Assembly (NCBI GenBank): GCA_017483605.1
Contig: JAFUWG010000049.1
Coordinates: 1 to 51,857, forward strand
Length of the DNA: 51,857 nt
Direction of reading: 5' to 3'
From: Bacteroidaceae bacterium
Lineage (GTDB): Bacteria > Bacteroidota > Bacteroidia > Bacteroidales > Bacteroidaceae
A model generated the notes under the pieces. That model saw nothing but the letters and a program-made list of their open reading frames with translations, was not told the DNA's origin and did no database searches. The position numbers and the translations under genes are program-made. Each line of letters begins with the position of its first letter. Positions within the stretch are counted from its first letter, which is position 1. Positions 1 through 6,304 of this stretch are shown here, in pieces.

Positions 1-120
1 AGATCATTTGACAACTTTATCGTCAACACCCTGGGAGCACTTGCTGCATATTGCTTCTTTCCAAAAAAGCCATGCATCGCATGTGAGAGAGCCGTGGATA
101 ACCAATTAGCCTTGTTCTGA
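1..120 (+). CDS. C-terminal end of an IS982-like transposase (partial)
   Basis: An open frame runs from the first base to a TGA at 118-120 and encodes 39 residues. It contains SFDNFIVNTLGALAAYCFF followed by PKKP and ends in LALF. From memory, IS982-family DDE transposases of Bacteroidales end in a similar way: a hydrophobic INLISALGAYCF-like helix and a terminal LELF-like tail. The gene starts outside the window, so catalytic residues cannot be seen. The sequence just after the stop (about 121-139) could be the terminal inverted repeat of the element, but its partner lies outside. The family call rests on remembered similarity only. Confidence 0.55.
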   Translation, partial: RSFDNFIVNTLGALAAYCFFPKKPCIACERAVDNQLALF

Positions 121-152
121 ATTCGTCGAACTCACGTTAAAACAGTTGAAAG

Positions 153-186
153 TTTGGTGCTATCTCGGGAGAATTGTGTAACTTTG
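153..186 (+). promoter_or_regulatory. Bacteroidales promoter for the serine hydrolase gene
   Basis: TTTG at 153-156 can serve as the -33 element and TAACTTTG at 179-186 matches the TAnnTTTG -7 consensus, with 22 nt between them. The stretch 162-203 is nearly repeated at 2380-2420, in front of the small secreted protein gene. Confidence 0.7.
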
Positions 187-227
187 CAGGCGATTAGCGA
201 AAATGGGTCAATCGGATTTTTCGGGTT

Positions 228-1448
228 ATGAGCAAGAATCTACGTATGAGAAAATTGGGGGGCTTCCTTGTGGTGTTGCCTCTGCTGGCTTCCTGCACGA
301 TTGTGCGGGGGTATTTGGCTGATGGGGCTTACGGACCGACGAGTTTCAGTTATGAGAAGCAGTTGAGGGATACGGTTGTCAATCGGTCGGATGTCTTTAC
401 TTTCGGTCGTGCTGAAAAGGGGGCTGACTGGATTGACACCTTGCATTTCTTCAATCAAGGCAAGAGGTATTCAAACACTACGATGTGGGAAGCGATTGGC
501 CCCAAGACGGAGACGCAGGGCGTTCTGATTGTTCAAAACGGCAGCATTGTCTATGAGAAATGTACGGGCGATATGACACCCGACAAGATTGCGGGTGTGT
601 TTTCGGTCACTAAGTCCGTCACGTCGCTGCTTTGTGGCATTGCGGTGGATGAGGGATATATCAGGAGCATTGACGATGCGGTGACGGATTACCTTCCCGA
701 GTTGAAGAAGAGGGATTCGAGGTGGCAGCGTCTGACCATTCGGCACTTGCTGGATATGCGGAGCGGTCTTGATTTTGACGACACTTATTCGCTGAGCGTG
801 AAGGCGAAAGACCTCAAACGCCTCCATGCGATGGCAAAACTGAACTATGGCCGCAACATCCCCGCACAAATCAAGAAGTTGAAATTCCGCTCGGAGCCGG
901 GGGCAGAGCACAACTACGACAGCATGACCAGCGAGGTGCTGGGCGTGGTCATTGAGCGGGCGGTTGGTCGGAGTTATGCCGAGTATCTTGGCGAGAAGAT
1001 ATGGACGCCCCTCGGCATGGAGTCGCCAGCATATATGAATTATGACGGCAAGAAGCATCATACGGCTCATGCTTTCGGCGGGTTGGCGTTGACGATGCGA
1101 GACCTCGCGAAGATAGGTCGCCTGTATCTGAACCGTGGTGTGTGGAACGGGAAGCGGATTGTGAGTGAGGCTTGGATTGAACAATCGACGGCGTATTCAC
1201 GGGAAAATGAAGGCTACCATTTCTGTTGGTACAACACCAGTTGCATCGGGGCAGACAAGCCCGAGTTCCCTGGCTATTATGCTTTGGGCATCCGTGGGCA
1301 GGTGCTCTATGTGAATCCCTACAAGCATCTGGTGATGGTGCGGTTGGGGCTGAAAGATGATACCTATGCCCACATTCCCTATCTGTTTGAACAACTGAGC
1401 AATCTCTCTGCCAGAGAGGTTGGGGCGGGCGTCACGCTTGGCTTCTGA
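228..1448 (+). CDS. Serine hydrolase, beta-lactamase class C family, lipoprotein
   Basis: This 406-residue protein belongs to the beta-lactamase/penicillin-binding-protein-like serine hydrolases (esterases, peptidases or beta-lactamases). The N-terminus is a lipoprotein signal ending in LLASC with Cys23 as the lipidated residue, so the enzyme should be tethered to the envelope. The nucleophile motif SxxK is S126-V-T-K129. The second motif is Y240-D-S rather than the classic YxN, and HAFGG at 291-295 occupies the HxG/KTG position. DMRSGL upstream is typical of the family. Downstream genes follow without a terminator but have their own -7 box. An in-frame ATG at 246 is an alternative start. The substrate cannot be inferred; YxS in place of YxN makes esterase or peptidase activity at least as likely as beta-lactam hydrolysis. 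Confidence 0.85.
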   Translation: MSKNLRMRKLGGFLVVLPLLASCTIVRGYLADGAYGPTSFSYEKQLRDTVVNRSDVFTFGRAEKGADWIDTLHFFNQGKRYSNTTMWEAIGPKTETQGVLIVQNGSIVYEKCTGDMTPDKIAGVFSVTKSVTSLLCGIAVDEGYIRSIDDAVTDYLPELKKRDSRWQRLTIRHLLDMRSGLDFDDTYSLSVKAKDLKRLHAMAKLNYGRNIPAQIKKLKFRSEPGAEHNYDSMTSEVLGVVIERAVGRSYAEYLGEKIWTPLGMESPAYMNYDGKKHHTAHAFGGLALTMRDLAKIGRLYLNRGVWNGKRIVSEAWIEQSTAYSRENEGYHFCWYNTSCIGADKPEFPGYYALGIRGQVLYVNPYKHLVMVRLGLKDDTYAHIPYLFEQLSNLSAREVGAGVTLGF

Positions 1449-1504
1449 ACTAAACGGAAAGAAAAGTTGAGCCAAATAGAAAAGTCTGTTTGGCGGAATC
1501 GTCG

Positions 1505-1512
1505 TACCTTTG
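1505..1512 (+). promoter_or_regulatory. -7 promoter element for the NTF2-like pair
   Basis: TACCTTTG followed by CA matches the Bacteroidota -7 consensus and lies 44 nt upstream of the chosen ATG at 1556. It rules out the longer reading that begins at 1490, upstream of the promoter. A convincing -33 element was not found. Confidence 0.6.
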
Positions 1513-1555
1513 CACCCAGATTCAAACATCGTTTAATTTTAAAGCAAAGGAAAAG

Positions 1556-1939
1556 ATGAGAAGTAACATCGCAGATTACAATGCAGTCGTAGAGGCTGCA
1601 AGCAAGTTTACACGTAGCGTTGCCGAGGGCAACAGCAAGTATGCAAAGGATTTGTTCACCGAGGATGCCTGTCTGTTCGGATTCCTGAACGGCAAACTGG
1701 AGCGCGGCAGCATCGAGCAGTTCTATCACAACGTTGATACCGTAGGTGCCGGAGAGGAGTTCAAGACCCGCATCGACGTGCTGGAACTGGAAGAGACGCT
1801 TGCCGTTGTCCGTGTACTTGAAGAGGGCTGGGGCGGCAGCATCGACTTTACCGACGTGCTCCTGCTGTTGAAGATTGACGGCGAGTGGAAATGCGTGGCA
1901 AAGGCTTACAATCAGAATTCAAACACCATTAACAAATAA
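1556..1939 (+). CDS. NTF2/SnoaL-like small protein (lumazine-binding-like family)
   Basis: 127 residues, starting MRSNIADYNA at the first ATG downstream of the TACCTTTG box. The pattern of an N-terminal helix with A..FT.. and F..DA, a middle section, then DVLLLLKIDGEWKCVAKAY at the end is that of the cone-shaped NTF2-like fold (SnoaL/DUF4440, and the putative lumazine-binding family PF12893). There is no signal peptide, so it should be cytoplasmic. A paralogous gene follows after 8 nt, so the two are probably cotranscribed and may form a heterodimer. The ligand or reaction is unknown. Confidence 0.7.
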   Translation: MRSNIADYNAVVEAASKFTRSVAEGNSKYAKDLFTEDACLFGFLNGKLERGSIEQFYHNVDTVGAGEEFKTRIDVLELEETLAVVRVLEEGWGGSIDFTDVLLLLKIDGEWKCVAKAYNQNSNTINK

Positions 1940-1947
1940 AGAAAGAA

Positions 1948-2304
1948 ATGAAACAGAATGAAACCGTACAGGGCATCTTGAATGCCATTGAACTTTATGC
2001 AGAAGCAGGCCGCAAGGCAAGTCGTGAACTCGGTGAGAAGGCTTTCACGAAGGAGGCCACCATGTCGTGGGTAGAGAAGGGCGTGATAACCACCGTACCC
2101 ATCAATGCACTCTTTGACGTGCTGGAGCAGACGGGCGAGGAAGAGGTGACTTACACCGTCGAGGATGTGACCGTCGCTGGCAACATCGCTTTCGTCCGCA
2201 TCTCGTCTTGGTTCAGCAAGTTGACCACCTTTAACGATATGTTCACCCTGGCTGAGCAGGATGGTGAGTGGAAGATTGTGAGCAAAATTTACAGCGTGAA
2301 GTAA
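1948..2304 (+). CDS. NTF2/SnoaL-like small protein, second copy
   Basis: 118 residues. The fold pattern is the same as in the preceding gene: an N-terminal helix (ILNAIELYAEAGR), then F.KEATMSW, a central section IPINALFDVLEQ-like, and a final FTLAEQDGEWKIVSKIY that corresponds to the LLKIDGEWKCVAKAY end of its neighbour. The pair probably arose by tandem duplication, though the sequences have diverged strongly outside these motifs. It is cytoplasmic by absence of a signal peptide. A strong hairpin terminator follows directly. Function unknown; nuclear-transport-factor-2-like proteins include isomerases, hydrolases and pure binding proteins. Confidence 0.7.
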   Translation: MKQNETVQGILNAIELYAEAGRKASRELGEKAFTKEATMSWVEKGVITTVPINALFDVLEQTGEEEVTYTVEDVTVAGNIAFVRISSWFSKLTTFNDMFTLAEQDGEWKIVSKIYSVK

Positions 2305-2316
2305 AAGCAATCACAA

Positions 2317-2356
2317 AAGGGGCAGATTTGTGCTGTTAAAGCAGAGTCTGCCCCTT
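2317..2356 (+). terminator. Hairpin terminator after the NTF2-like pair
   Basis: AAGGGGCAGA at 2317-2326 pairs perfectly with TCTGCCCCTT at 2347-2356 across a 20-nt loop. It lies 13 nt after the stop codon, with an A/T-rich tail after it. Confidence 0.75.
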
Positions 2357-2396
2357 AAATATAGTTAAAAGCCGGCAGAATCTCTGGGGAATTGTG

Positions 2397-2404
2397 TATC
2401 TTTG
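2397..2404 (+). promoter_or_regulatory. -7 promoter element for the small secreted protein
   Basis: TATCTTTG followed by CAG, inside a block (2380-2420) that closely matches the promoter block at 162-203. It places the transcription start downstream of 2404, so the correct start codon is the ATG at 2438. Confidence 0.65.
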
Positions 2405-2437
2405 CAGCCGATTAACGAAATAAATAAATCGGAATTT

Positions 2438-2749
2438 ATGGTATTGCAGAAGAAATATATAGGAACATTCTTTTTGTTGGGTTTACCTTATCTTGCAGTT
2501 GCACAAACTTGTCCAAAAACAGAAATTGTTAAACAAGACAGCATAACTGTTAAGGCTGATTCTGTATGTTGCAATGGTAACAAATGTGCGACAGATACGA
2601 CTCGGCAGAAAACAGTTTTGTTATTGCCAACGAATCCTTTCATTGAGAATAATCCCAAGGCAGTAAAAGTATCTCAATTTGACCCGTACAAGAAAAAGTT
2701 TTTAGACATGCAGCTTATCAACATTATTGGCCCACATATAAAAAGATAA
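2438..2749 (+). CDS. Small secreted Cys-containing protein, unknown function
   Basis: 103 residues with a typical signal peptide (KK, then IGTFFLLGLPYLAVAQ) that should be cleaved after AVAQ. The mature part of about 80 residues carries a CCNGNKC cluster and two further cysteines (TCPKTE and the cluster region), so it could bind metal or form disulfides. I do not recognise the family. The start is chosen at 2438 because it lies downstream of the -7 box and directly precedes the signal peptide. The AraC regulator begins 20 nt downstream and is probably in the same transcript. Confidence 0.6.
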   Translation: MVLQKKYIGTFFLLGLPYLAVAQTCPKTEIVKQDSITVKADSVCCNGNKCATDTTRQKTVLLLPTNPFIENNPKAVKVSQFDPYKKKFLDMQLINIIGPHIKR

Positions 2750-2769
2750 GCTAAATTCCGATTTAGCGC

Positions 2770-3657
2770 ATGACCAAGATAACGAAATTTCCATCGGCTC
2801 TGATTAGCGGCGACTGCACCACGTCGTCGCTCGTGTTGGACGGCGGCAGCATCATCGACCAGTGCATCGTGACGGCTGGCGAACGAGGCACATTCTTCCT
2901 TGAACAGCATCTGCTCTACGTGGTGCTGGGCGGAAGCGTGAAACTGACGTGCGGTCGGCAGACGTGGACGGTCGGTAAGAACGAGATGATTCTGCTGCGA
3001 CGGGCGCAAAGCGTCAGTTACGAGAAGCAAGGCTCTGAGGAAACGGGGCTTTTCGAGAGCCAACTCTTTGCCATCAACGACGAACTGCTGAAGGACTTTC
3101 TCACTTCACAGCAGGTGCAGATTCCCCAGATGGCAGAGGAATTGGGAACGCAGGTGTCACCCATGTCCGAAAGACTCGTAGCCTATTGCTGGTCGTTGTC
3201 GCCTTACTTCAACGACCCGTCGCAAGTCAATCCCGGTCTGCTGCGTCTAAAGGTGATGGAACTGCTCTACAACGTGATGGACTGCTCGAAGAACATCTTC
3301 CGTCAGATGCTCCAGTTGCGTCAGCCCGTGAAGACCGACATCCATCGTGTGGTGGAGGAGAACTACACGTCACCCATCTCACTTGACGAACTGGCTTACC
3401 TCTCAGGCCGCTCGCTGTCGAGTTTCAAGCGCGAGTTTCAGGACATCTATGGAGAGCCACCAGCCCGTTGGATTCGAGAGAAGCGCCTGTCGAAAGCCCA
3501 CGAGATGCTTCAGTCGTCCAGCCTTTCGGTGGCAGACATAGCCTATAGTCTTGGTTTTGAAAACCCCACTCATTTCAGCCGTATCTTCAAGCAACAATAC
3601 GGGACATCTCCCATTTCCCTTTGTGGACGAGTTAGCCGGCACAACCAAATGGCGTAG
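2770..3657 (+). CDS. AraC family transcriptional regulator
   Basis: 295 residues. The C-terminal 100 residues form a complete AraC/XylS DNA-binding domain with two helix-turn-helix motifs: ISLDELAYLSGRSLSSFKREF and the second with VADIAYSLGFENPTHFSRIF followed by KQQYGTSP. The N-terminal part (about 1-170) looks like a beta-rich sensor domain (LDGGSIIDQ, VVLGGSVKLTCGRQTW) of the kind that binds a small effector. It is cytoplasmic. It follows the small secreted protein gene by 20 nt and ends in a strong terminator. Targets are not evident; the adjacent NTF2-like and secreted-protein genes are candidates, as is the flavodoxin gene beyond the terminator. Confidence 0.88.
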   Translation: MTKITKFPSALISGDCTTSSLVLDGGSIIDQCIVTAGERGTFFLEQHLLYVVLGGSVKLTCGRQTWTVGKNEMILLRRAQSVSYEKQGSEETGLFESQLFAINDELLKDFLTSQQVQIPQMAEELGTQVSPMSERLVAYCWSLSPYFNDPSQVNPGLLRLKVMELLYNVMDCSKNIFRQMLQLRQPVKTDIHRVVEENYTSPISLDELAYLSGRSLSSFKREFQDIYGEPPARWIREKRLSKAHEMLQSSSLSVADIAYSLGFENPTHFSRIFKQQYGTSPISLCGRVSRHNQMA

Positions 3658-3680
3658 ATAGGATGGCTAAAAAGAAAGAA

Positions 3681-3715
3681 AAAAGCCTCTCGTGCAATTC
3701 GCATGAGGGGCTTTT
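3681..3715 (+). terminator. Rho-independent terminator after the AraC gene
   Basis: A 15-bp stem, 3681-3695 with 3701-3715 (AAAAGCCTCTCGTGC against GCATGAGGGGCTTTT, two G-T wobbles), has a 5-nt loop and T-rich sequence after it. Confidence 0.85.
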
Positions 3716-3728
3716 CTGTTTGAGCGAA

Positions 3729-3834
3729 GTAGTTAAGTAGTCGGTAGTTAAGTAGTTAAGCCGATACCTGGATGGTGGCATGAGATTTGGCTTGACTACT
3801 GAGCGAAGTGATAACTACTTAACTCCTTAACTAC
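3729..3834. repeat. Inverted word-repeat element W1 (TAGTTAAGTAGT words)
   Basis: The left arm (3729-3760) is tandem GTAGTTAAG/AAGTAGT words. The right arm (3791-3834) is the reverse complement type (TTGACTACT, ACTACTTAACTCC, TTAACTAC). GAGCGAAGT occurs next to both arms (3722-3730, 3801-3809). It lies between the convergent AraC and flavodoxin genes and could fold into a long hairpin in either transcript. Confidence 0.7.
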
Positions 3835-3840
3835 AAAAGT

Positions 3841-4464
3841 CTATCGGATGAAGTGCATGGGTGTCCACGGTTCGTGCTCGGGGTAGTCGGGCTGTCCGTT
3901 GGCGTGAATCTTTTGGAGGAGCCATGCCATGTTTTCGGCGAGGGTACGCATGGTTTGCATACCTTCGATGTCTTGTGCTGCCTGACCTTCCTCACGTCCG
4001 TAGGCGAGGTTCCAGTATTGGGAGGTGACGACGGGCATGTTCATCATCTGGAACGGCATGTTGAGCGTCTGGAAAGCAGCCGTTGCACCACCACGGCGGC
4101 AGATGGCGACGGCGGCGGCTGGCTTCTGCACAAAGTAGGCTCCTGCCGAGAAGAACATACGTTGCACGAGGGAGAGGACGGCTCCGTTGGGTTGTCCGTA
4201 ATAGACGGGCGAGCCGACCACGAGGGCATCGGCGGCCTGCATCTTCTCCGAGATGCGGTTGCACACATCGTCGTCGAACACGCACTTGTTGTTGCCCTTC
4301 ACCTTGCATTGTCCACAGGCGATGCAACTACGCACGGGCTTCACGCCGATTTGCACGATTTCTGACTCGATGCCATGCTTCTCCAAGGTCTTGGCAATTT
4401 CGCTCAATGCGATGAAGGTGTTGCCCTGCTTGTGAGGGCTTCCGTTAATCAGCAATACTTTCAT
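3841..4464 (-). CDS. Flavodoxin family protein / iron-sulfur flavoprotein (NADPH-dependent FMN reductase-like)
   Basis: 207 residues, soluble. The start MKVLLINGSPHKQGNT is the FMN phosphate-binding loop of the NADPH-dependent FMN reductase superfamily, and VVGSPVYYGQPNG is the second flavin-contact segment. Between them Cys47, Cys50, Cys53 and Cys61 (CIACGQC, then C) give the compact cysteine cluster of the archaeal/bacterial iron-sulfur flavoproteins, which bind a 4Fe-4S centre and shuttle electrons, often in redox-stress defence. Partners cannot be deduced from position: it is convergent with the AraC gene and has its own promoter. The C-terminal part (MAWLLQKI.., YPEHEPWTPMHFIR) is usual for this subfamily. 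Confidence 0.85.
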   Translation of the reverse strand: MKVLLINGSPHKQGNTFIALSEIAKTLEKHGIESEIVQIGVKPVRSCIACGQCKVKGNNKCVFDDDVCNRISEKMQAADALVVGSPVYYGQPNGAVLSLVQRMFFSAGAYFVQKPAAAVAICRRGGATAAFQTLNMPFQMMNMPVVTSQYWNLAYGREEGQAAQDIEGMQTMRTLAENMAWLLQKIHANGQPDYPEHEPWTPMHFIR

Positions 4465-4507
4465 AAAATGTTAGTTTTTATCTTTACTCATGTTTCGTTC
4501 TGTTGGG

Positions 4508-4538
4508 CAAAGATAGGGAAAAAGGAGAAAAGTGCAAA
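4508..4538 (-). promoter_or_regulatory. Promoter of the flavodoxin gene
   Basis: On the minus strand TATCTTTG (4515-4508) is the -7 box and TTTG (4538-4535) the -33 element, with 19 nt between them. The start codon lies 43 nt downstream. Confidence 0.75.
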
Positions 4539-4583
4539 AAGAAGAGTGAAAAATTTGCTTTTTCACTCTTCAATTTGTACTCT

Positions 4584-4931
4584 TTATTCCGGCACATAAA
4601 TGATTTCTCCGTTTTCCAGTTCGTAGGCAATGCCGACACGTTTGCCTCGGTTGCCCGACTTCTGCGACTGGTCTTCGCTGGGCGTGTAGCGGTTGATTTT
4701 CTGTCCCTCCTTGGTGATGATTTCCATGTTGTCCTTGCCGGGGTTCTTCACCATCGTGAAGTCTTCCTGCGAGAACATCTCGGTCATGTTGTAGCGAGTG
4801 ACGAGAGCCACCATCAGAGCAACGGCGAAGACCATTGCCACATCGAAGAGGTTGGAAACGACAGACATCGGGTCGTCATCTTCAGCCCCTCTGCTTCCGA
4901 AGGGGGAGGTGCGCATTGTTTTCTTCAACAT
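4584..4931 (-). CDS. hmuV: HmuV-like DUF2149 protein
   Basis: 115 residues. One transmembrane helix (VVSNLFDVAMVFAVALMVAL, about 23-42) is followed by a soluble domain rich in charged residues and ending in ELENGEIIYVPE. This is the DUF2149 pattern (short N-tail, DDDPMS.V.NLFDVAMVF). DUF2149 proteins accompany an ExbB/TolQ-like protein and may play the ExbD-like role in an energising complex; that is inference. It is the last gene of the haem operon, 6 nt after hmuU. The N-terminal residues RTSPFGSRGAED are encoded by a C/G-rich imperfect palindrome (about 4884-4911), which looks like an in-frame repeat remnant. Confidence 0.82.
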   Translation of the reverse strand: MLKKTMRTSPFGSRGAEDDDPMSVVSNLFDVAMVFAVALMVALVTRYNMTEMFSQEDFTMVKNPGKDNMEIITKEGQKINRYTPSEDQSQKSGNRGKRVGIAYELENGEIIYVPE

Positions 4932-4937
4932 AGCGGG

Positions 4938-5534
4938 TCAGTTTTTAGGTTCGGTGAGCAGGTCGGCAAGGAACTGGAGGTTGACGCGGTCATGTTCGTA
5001 CCAGCGTGCTTTGACCTGCCCAGTGATGAAGCCAATGGCAGCGGAGAAGAGTCCCACGACGGTGGTGGCAAAGGCAACCTGCATGTTGTATGCCATCGAG
5101 GCAATGTCGCCAGCCGCCAGTCCGACGAGGGCAGGACCCATCGGGATGAGGGTGCCCATCAGTCCGAGCATGGGACCCATCTTGCTGAGGGTCTTGCTGG
5201 TGGCGAGGTCTTTGGAGGCTGCAATGTCGAAGTCGGCAAGGAGTTTCTGGAGGTGTGGCTCGCTGTCCTTGTGCCCGAGCATCTGCTGGATGTACAGAAC
5301 GACCAACGACTTGTTCTGCTTGGGCAGACGCTCGGCGAGGGTTGCCACGTTGTCGGCGTTGAGACCGTCGAACTCAGCCTTGAGCAGGGCTTCTGTCTTG
5401 CGCACAGCGAGATACTGCCCGAAGAAACTGCCGATGAGCAGCAGGGCACGTCCGAAGAGGAGGATGAGCAGGATGATGACAGGCACGAGCAGTCCTGTGG
5501 AAATCCAGTAGAGAATGTCTGAAATGTAGTTCAT
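4938..5534 (-). CDS. hmuU: HmuU-like MotA/TolQ/ExbB proton channel family protein
   Basis: 198 residues, starting MNYISDILYW at 5534; a longer reading upstream overlaps hmuT and is not needed. The first membrane helix is VPVIILLILLFGRALLLIGSFF. The signature MotA/TolQ/ExbB region is MGPMLGLMGTLIPMGPAL, with LAAGDIASMA, followed by the third helix VAFATTVVGLFSAAIGF. ExbB-type proteins assemble into a pentamer that uses the proton-motive force to energise outer-membrane transport through TonB or to drive an inner-membrane partner. Here it lies between hmuT (23 nt upstream) and hmuV (6 nt downstream), so it is best read as the motor dedicated to this haem system. Confidence 0.87.
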   Translation of the reverse strand: MNYISDILYWISTGLLVPVIILLILLFGRALLLIGSFFGQYLAVRKTEALLKAEFDGLNADNVATLAERLPKQNKSLVVLYIQQMLGHKDSEPHLQKLLADFDIAASKDLATSKTLSKMGPMLGLMGTLIPMGPALVGLAAGDIASMAYNMQVAFATTVVGLFSAAIGFITGQVKARWYEHDRVNLQFLADLLTEPKN

Positions 5535-5557
5535 GTTGTCTTTCTTTATGATAGTTT

Positions 5558-6304
5558 CTATTCCGATTCTTTGGGAACGTACCCCTCGGGTTCGATGTGC
5601 CGTACCCCTCGGGTACGCCCAACCGTACCCCTCGGGTACACCTGATAGATGATGAAGCCGATGAGGGCAAAAAGGAGGGTGAGCCCCACGATGCCCACAA
5701 GGGCTGTCCAGTTCACCTCGGAGATGCCGACAGCGGCGGTGCGTCCGTTCACGGTGGCAATGACTCCAAGCACGGCGATGAGGGCGTTGGAGAGGAAGAA
5801 GATTTCGAGGCGCAACTCCTTCTCGGGAATGAGCCAGCGGACGAGCCATGTGAGGGCGACGATGGCAACCAGCACCACGGCTGCAAATCCGTAGGCAATG
5901 GTCTTGAAGTCCATGCCCGTCAGCGTAAACATCAGCATCGTCTCCAAGTGGAAGAGGACTGGGAAGACGAGGATACCGGGAAACCAGCGTAGTGCCTTAT
6001 AAATATATAATGTGCGTTTTCTCACCTTGCCTGTGTACATGAGGTGGGTAGCCAATAGGCAGTAAGCCATCTGGATGACCACCTCGACGGAGAGCACCAC
6101 CGCCGTGTCGAGCATCAGTTGCTGATTGTTCAGCCAGTCGTGCAGTTGCGACTTGCTCTGCTCGATGGCGTATTGCCATACGAGTGCTACGAACAGGGCA
6201 CACACGGCTGCAAGGCAGATGACCCACCAAGGTTTGTGATAGGTCTGCTTCAGCACCGTGTTGAAGCAGACCAGTACAATCAGTATGAGAACAACCGCTT
6301 CCAT
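5558..6304 (-). CDS. hmuT: HmuT-like integral membrane protein
   Basis: 248 residues with about six hydrophobic helices: VVLILIVLVCFNTVL, WVICLAAVCALFVALVW, TAVVLSVEVVIQMAYCLLAT, FPGILVFPVLFHLETMLMF, GFAAVVLVAIVALTWLV and ALVGIVGLTLLFALIGFII. By position it corresponds to HmuT of the Porphyromonas hmuYRSTUV operon. Its start directly abuts the hmuS stop (TAG then ATG). The last 25 or so residues (from YPRGTVGRTRG to PKESE) are encoded by three 23-bp repeats of GTACCCCTCGGGTAC, so the natural C-terminus has probably been replaced or extended by repeat sequence. The biochemical role is unknown; a permease or motor subunit is plausible. Confidence 0.72.
   Translation of the reverse strand: MEAVVLILIVLVCFNTVLKQTYHKPWWVICLAAVCALFVALVWQYAIEQSKSQLHDWLNNQQLMLDTAVVLSVEVVIQMAYCLLATHLMYTGKVRKRTLYIYKALRWFPGILVFPVLFHLETMLMFTLTGMDFKTIAYGFAAVVLVAIVALTWLVRWLIPEKELRLEIFFLSNALIAVLGVIATVNGRTAAVGISEVNWTALVGIVGLTLLFALIGFIIYQVYPRGTVGRTRGVRHIEPEGYVPKESE
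5579..5639. repeat. Three 23-bp palindromic repeats in the hmuT 3' end
   Basis: Near-perfect copies of the hyphenated palindrome GTACCCCTCGGGTAC begin at 5579, 5602 and 5625, a regular 23-bp spacing. The first copy ends in TTC instead of TAC. They lie inside the coding region, just before the hmuT stop. Confidence 0.9.

Noticed and set aside
4503-5522. Long plus-strand frame opposite hmuV and hmuU
   Set aside because: Low-complexity His/Val/Glu-rich product, no family features; it is the antisense of two recognisable genes.
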